From the NCBI GenBank assembly GCA_027625915.1, contig JANTQA010000023.1, positions 14,880,001-14,944,000 on the forward strand: a DNA stretch of 64,000 bases, read 5' to 3'. Under the pieces are notes generated by a model. The model searched no databases and was not told where the DNA came from. It was given only the letters and a program-made list of their open reading frames with translations. This DNA comes from Anaeramoeba flamelloides. Lineage: Eukaryota > Metamonada > Anaeramoebidae. Of the stretch, positions 59,301 through 64,000 are shown piece by piece. The translations under genes were made by a program, and so were the position numbers. Positions within the stretch are counted from its first letter, which is position 1. The number at the start of each line of letters is the position of its first letter.

Positions 59301-60925
59301 CGATTGATTTATTTTTTCTTTTATTAATTGATCTTACTTGACATTTTTGGGTTATATTCATGCACCAAATTAAAAATTGTATTTAACTTTTCTTCCCGAA
59401 CAGTAAGCTATATTTCCAAAATTGTGACTAACCTGAAATAATAAATTAAAAAAAAAAAATTGTTCTTTGGTATTCAATAACAACTGATAATTCAATCTGG
59501 TTAATAATTAACTTTTCAATTATTTTAAAGAATACAAAAGCCTGATATTTTAAAAATTAAAAAAAAAATAAAAGCAAAAACTAAAAAAAAAAGTTAATCA
59601 AAATTTTTGAAATGAGCATTTTGGATTTTTTATTGCTGAACTTTCACTGGAAAGGGGTTAATAAGAAGATAGCTTGCTAATAAATATATGCATTTTCAAA
59701 GACATTATATATTACTGATTTTGTTTGTTATTTCTCTTTTCAAAGATCTTTTTTTTTTTTCAAAATATTCTTTTGTAAAAAAAAAGGATCAAAAAAAAAA
59801 ATCGGAAAAAGTAAAAAAAAAAAAGAAAGGAAAAAGAAAAAAAAAATCTAAAAAATAAATAAAAAGATAGAGAGTTACATTATTTCATCTAGTAGATGTA
59901 ATAACATGTATTTTGATGGTTTTAAGAGATCTGGAAACCATTTTTAGATTTTGACGAAGGTAAAATCTGTTTATAGATTCCAAACCATAACTTTGAACAT
60001 TCAATATTCATATAAATATTCTTTAACAACTAAAATTCATGATTAAATCAAATTTGAAGGTTTGTATAAATAGGGGTATTCCAGCCATAAACGTACACCA
60101 ATAATGCTTATTTTCGTATTTTCTCTCATTTTGAAATCAAGGATTTTTATTTCTGTATATCGGTTCTTATACTTTCGAGAGATAGTGAGTATCACAAATA
60201 ATATTACAAAAGTTGATTGGCAATCTTAGTTATTTTAATAAGAATAGCTAAGGCCATTAGAATCATAATGTCTCGTAACCACTCTCAACATAGATTCAAT
60301 TCCAATAATACATAAGATATTCTTATCAAAATAACTAAGATTATTGTTTGTAAAACTTTAATTATGATGGACACTAGACTTGCAATCGAGAAAATATAAT
60401 TTACGATATTTTATCTAAATTCCAAAAAATTTTTAATTTATTTTTTTTGAAAAAACAATTCTAATAAATCAGAAAAAAATTTTTAATTTCAAATATAAAA
60501 CAACAAAAAAAATACGAATTTAACAAAATAAACCAACAAAAAAAAAAAATAGTTGTTCAATTGCTTGTTTCAAAAAACATCAAGAAAAATTATGTAAAGA
60601 GCGCCAAGAACTGAATTTAAAGAAAAAGCAACAAGAACAAGAAGAATTATTATTAATTCAAAATTCCCAAAAGCAAAAACAAGTCTCATTTAGTGATTCG
60701 GATGAAGAATATGAGCCAGTTCCTTCCGAAGTATTAACAAAATTAAAGCAATCGGAGAAAATTCAAAATTATTTGCGTGATGAAAGATTGCAAAAGATTA
60801 TTAATGATATTATGAAAGAACCCAAAACAAGCCAACAAGATCAAAAATTAAAACAGAAATTAGAATCTGATCCGGATTTTAAACTTTTTTATTCAACAAT
60901 ATTCCAAATGATAGAAGAAAAATGA
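56349..60925 (+). CDS. ZNHIT3: ZNHIT3/Hit1-like zinc-finger HIT protein
   Basis: Exons 56349-56416 and 60553-60925 (TGA), phase 2, donor AAATA|GTAAGA and acceptor AAATAG|TTGTTC. The product is 146 residues, close to the usual 150-160 of the family. An N-terminal zf-HIT reads CEVCKIKEERYKCSSCSLKY followed by CSIACFKKHQEKLC, giving all eight Cys/His ligands in treble-clef order. A Lys/Gln/Glu-rich linker and an acidic SDSDEEYEPVP stretch follow. The C-terminal helical region (NYLRDERLQKIINDIM; LESDPDFKLFYSTIFQMI) matches the ZNHIT3/Hit1 C-terminal domain that binds NUFIP/Rsa1. The family works in assembly of box C/D snoRNPs, early in ribosome production, in the nucleus. The giant intron lies inside the zinc finger, between the second and third Cys pairs, which strongly supports the splice. 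Confidence 0.92.
57581..57790 (+). repeat. Family G element, truncated copy G3
   Basis: It shares AACCTGAAAATGAAAAGTAA, AAAGAAGAATCAATTAGATT and ATTATTTTCAATCAAA with G1 and G4. Confidence 0.55.
59000..59400 (+). repeat. Family G element, copy G4
   Basis: It runs from the AACCTGAAAATGAAAAGTAA block through GATTTATCGAAATTGT to AAATTAAAAATTGTATTTAA. It abuts a family B element. Confidence 0.6.
59410..59875 (+). repeat. Family B MITE, 3'-degenerate copy B4
   Basis: It begins ATTTCCAAAATTGTGACTAA and keeps the interior order (AATGAGCATTTTGGATTTTT, GAACTTTCACTGG). The right terminus is lost in an A-rich tract. Confidence 0.65.
60167..60401. repeat. Hairpin element near the ZNHIT3 acceptor
   Basis: Inverted blocks ATCTTAGTTATTTTAATAAG (60224 on) and CTTATCAAAATAACTAAGAT (60322 on). 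Weaker symmetry extends outward to TTATACTTTCGAG on the left and AATCGAGAAAATATAA on the right. Total about 235 bases; one copy seen. Confidence 0.65.
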
Positions 60926-62841
60926 AATAATTAAAATATATAAATATATATTTACAACTATAAATCAAAAACAAATAATCGTTTTTATTCTTCTCGTTTG
61001 CATAAAAAAAAATTGTTTCACAAAGATCTATTTTTTTTTTTTTTTTTTTCATTGCCTATCACTTTTTGATTTGTCAAGTTTGATTAACAAATGAGAAGAG
61101 AAAAAAGTAATTTAAAATTCAAAAAAAAATATATTTTGTAATTAACTAATTTTTTGTTTGTTTTAATTTTTTAAAAAGTCTAGAAAGCATTAACAAAATT
61201 TTTTAGATAAATTTTTAAGTTTTTATATTTTGGAACAAATATAAAAATTATTATTAATAATCAAATATAATTGTAATTTTTAATTGTAAATTGGATTAAA
61301 TTAGTAAAGGGGAGTTAAGATAATTTTGGTTACTTTAATCATTTTTTTTTTTTGTTTTGTTTTCTTTTGGATAGAAAAAATTTTTTTGGTAAGCAACAAA
61401 AAGAAACTAGAAATTGTATTTGCTTCATGAGGCAAAAGTTTGTCTTCAAGTATATCATTATGTATAAAGTGACATTTAAATTAGGTAATAATTGTATAAT
61501 GGAAAAAAAAAAAAAAAAAAAATAATTGAGAGAAAGCGAGAAGGAGATTTTAATATTTAAAGTTTAGATAAACTTTTCAAACAATAAATCCATTCATTTC
61601 CAGGATTAGGATCTATCATGGTGATGTCTACTACAAAAAATATGTTATCATTGAATGTAAAATCAAATCTATTGTTTTTGTTTATATCTCTCTTAAAATC
61701 CAATTTGTAAAATAATTTTTTTTGTTGATAGAATCAATTAAATAATGATTCTTACATTAGCAAAAAATATGCGTTTCGAAAAAAAAAATAAGGGTTAAAT
61801 CATCAATAGCTCGGCTTCAAAGTTGAAAAGGATCTTTATTAAAATTGTTTAGAAATGTAGATTAGTTGGAAAAAAAATCAATTGTTTTAAAATATTAAAT
61901 AATTAACTCGTTGGGGGTATTTTTACAAATTAATCACATAAATTAAAAATCTATTGATGTAACAAGTCTTGAAAATGGGGATCGAAATTAATCAACCTTA
62001 GGTTTTTTAATTTTAATAATTATTGGGTAAAGCTTAAAATTAAAAAGTTAGAAAATAAAAAAATTACTTTGGGAAGTTCTAAAGATGAATTATTAAACAC
62101 TGGAATTTTTTTTTTTTTGAGTTTCTATTTTTTTGCTTTAAGAAAAGAGTTAAATCATAAATTTCCAAAAAAAAAATATTTTTTTATAAATAGTGATCAT
62201 TAATAAAAAATCTAAAAATTCATTCTACAATAATATATCTAATATATTTTTTTTTTTTAGAATTGCATGAACTGTGGAGTATAAATAGGATTTATTTCCA
62301 ATTACATAATATAATTAATTTTGGATAAATCTGGTTTCAAAAGAATAACTTGTTGATATTTTTTTGATAACCATATTTCATAATTTTGGATTTTTTTTGT
62401 TATTTTTTATTTTACAAAATCTTTATTCACATGAGAAAACAGTTCATTTTTTAAATTGAAACACTTTTAAATTTTGTTTTGTATTTGTATAAAGTTTATA
62501 TTTTTTCAAAAAAAAAAAAAAAATTAATACTCTAGTCATTTACCATGAATTTTACTCGATACACGAGGAATGACTTGAAACTAAACAGAGGTATTTCAAA
62601 CTATCCTTCTATTGATTGGAAAAAAAATCAAATAACAAAAAAAAGTTCTTAGGATTCTCATTCGCAAAGCAATTCAATTAAAAAAATTAGTTTAAAAGAA
62701 TTCTTAATTTTCAAAAATCAAAAAACGAAAAACATATAGGATTTCATGAACAAAAAATACAAATTTCCTAATATAGATTTAAAAAGTAAACTCAATTTTA
62801 AAAAATCCAATTTATAAAAAAGAAATACTAAATTTCTTATT
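60926..62841. other. Convergent intergenic region, nothing recognised
   Basis: It lies between the ZNHIT3-like gene and a minus-strand gene. A/T-rich, with no repeat family recognised. Confidence 0.5.
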
Positions 62842-63217
62842 TTAAATTTCCAAAGGGTTAAATTTCTTTAATCTAAGGGTGTTGTTTTCATTATTTAATT
62901 CGATTTTATCTAATTTTGATTTTATTTGGTAAAATTCTATAAATTTGACTAAAGTAAGGGTTTTGTAACATTCCAGAGAAACAAATAACTCATTTGAGAA
63001 ACTAAAAAAAAATGAAAAAAAAAAAATCTTCAAAATATCAAAAAGAGGAAAGGAGTGACATTTCAAAACTAACAAAGTTGTTTTCAAAATTATATTCAAA
63101 ACCATTCAAATTGAAACTTAGTTGTTACTCTTTTATGTTTTTTTCGAAAAATGTCCTCTTTTTTCGATTGTTTGTTTTTGGAGATCGATCATACACCACA
63201 GGTTGGTTAGTTTTTGA
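62842..63217 (-). CDS. Last two exons of an unrecognised minus-strand gene
   Basis: The terminal exon 63001-62842 has a strong acceptor (long T tract then TTTTAG) and reads FSNELFVSLECYKTLTLV, then KLDKIELNNENNTLRLKKFN and TAA. The preceding exon ends at 63129 (donor AAAGA|GTAACA) and is open from 63217, reading PVVYDRSPKTNNRKKRTFFE. The phases fit (2/1) across a 127-base intron. No acceptor or ATG is evident at the 5' side of the upper exon: an ATG in frame at about 63235 is followed by three stops. The gene therefore probably continues further right. Hydrophilic, basic; family unknown. Confidence 0.5.
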
Positions 63218-64000
63218 TTATTATTAGACATTCATTAATTAAAAATTACAATTTTTTTTGTCCATTTTCAGATAATTATTTTTCACAGTAATAGCAAAAC
63301 TCTTAAAAGACATTATTAAAGAAAGTCTTTTAAAACAAAGTTCAAAAATAATCACCTGCTATAAATATTTTGAAATCATAATAAAAAAAAAACTTGGAAC
63401 TATAACAAAGGGGAATAACAATCTAAAAAAGAAACAATTTACACTGTAAAAAATACAGAGTGTCTTGTTCCGAATTATCAAATTGATAATATTCTTAAAG
63501 AAAGTTCATTGATATTGATAAATGTAATACTCTTAGATTGGCCTTTTTTTCGATATTTAATAAAGTAATTTTTTTCTAATTATTTCATTTTTTATTTTTT
63601 TTTTTTTTTCAAAAATTTTTTTTAATAAAAAAGGGTGTTATTGTGTATCTGTTAATTTAAATTGGGGTTTTATTTTTTTCTAAAAAAAAAAAATCAACAA
63701 TCATGAGCAAAATTGTATTCTGCCTTCTTTTCAATAAAAATATAAATTGAAAATTTCATAATTAATCTAAAAATGGAAAGAATAAATCAAATTTTATTCG
63801 AAAAAAAAAAAAAAAACCAAAAATATGAAAAAATTGAAGAAATGTAAAATAAATATAGAAAATATAAAATATAGAAAATTTTAAATACTTATCAAATCAA
63901 AAAAAAAAAAAAAAAACATAAGTATGAAAAAAAAATTAATTTTTTTCATAAAAATATCTTTTTCTTTTATTCTGGATTGGTTTGTTAAAATTTTGGTTTC
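63218..64000. other. Right edge of the window, nothing recognised
   Basis: Poly-A/T-rich. Earlier exons of the minus-strand gene may lie here or beyond. Confidence 0.4.

Larger units (their letters stand above)
56417..60552 (+). other. 4.1 kb intron inside the zinc finger of the ZNHIT3-like gene
   Basis: It contains family G copies (about 57581-57790 and 59000-59400), B4 (59410) and a hairpin element (60167-60401). A protein-like ORF of 99 codons at 56712-57011 (MNTNLQMNLPTITYF) was noted but has no family or splice support. A 67-codon minus-strand ORF at 57302-57505 is similar in quality. Confidence 0.85.

Noticed and set aside
34339-63235. Alternative genetic code with TAA/TAG read as Gln (would repair the RGS middle exon and extend the right-edge gene to an ATG)
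   Set aside because: The long genes contain many Gln codons, all CAA/CAG and none TAA/TAG, and TAA and TAG end well-supported genes.
1-64000. tRNA, rRNA and CRISPR features
   Set aside because: No cloverleaf with a GTTCGA-type T arm, no conserved rRNA block and no regularly spaced direct repeats were seen; the window is eukaryotic.

Overview
The window looks like nuclear DNA of a unicellular eukaryote (protist). It is extremely A+T-rich, with poly-A/T runs everywhere, spliceosomal introns, Asn/Lys/Ser-rich proteins and very low gene density. The standard genetic code fits: the long genes encode Gln only with CAA/CAG, and TAA, TAG and TGA all end convincing genes. The gene set (calcineurin A, a 7TM THH1/TOM1/TOM3 protein, a ZNHIT3-like snoRNP assembly factor, an NT-C2 + DIL protein, PAS and RGS domains) and the style of the proteins remind me of amoeboid protists such as Anaeramoeba, Amoebozoa or foraminifera. 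I cannot name the organism from this sequence alone.

Layout, left to right: the 3' end of a gene for a secreted, probably GPI-anchored protein (1-1485); repeats; calcineurin A (6871-17683), split inside its RGNHE motif by an 8.75 kb intron; a 7TM TOM1-like gene (19449-26528) with a 6.0 kb intron; a small coiled-coil gene on the minus strand (27154-27600); a repeat-rich tract with a nested retroposon-like insertion (28.1-29.2 kb); a 2 kb inverted duplication carrying decayed gene pieces (31.7-33.6 kb); an RGS-like gene relic convergent with a PAS-domain gene (34.3-35.75 kb); a protein-kinase relic (36.8-37.4 kb); a 3.7 kb single-exon NT-C2/DIL gene (39282-43013, minus); a tiny two-exon gene (44.6-45.1 kb); a single-exon coiled-coil gene (49875-51719, minus); a TTAA-flanked element carrying a CxxC ORF (52.3-53.3 kb); a ZNHIT3-like gene (56349-60925) with a 4.1 kb intron; and the last two exons of a minus-strand gene at the right edge.

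Most of the non-coding DNA is a mosaic of short non-autonomous elements. I recognise about ten families (called A-K, M and S here; the labels are mine) from their repetition inside the window. Many have terminal inverted repeats, and several are nested in one another. No transposase was recognised. The most striking feature is that these elements fill giant introns inside short, conserved genes, while the two longest genes have no introns. Several host-type genes (RGS, kinase, and a small ORF family) exist only as decayed pieces, so the locus appears to turn over quickly.
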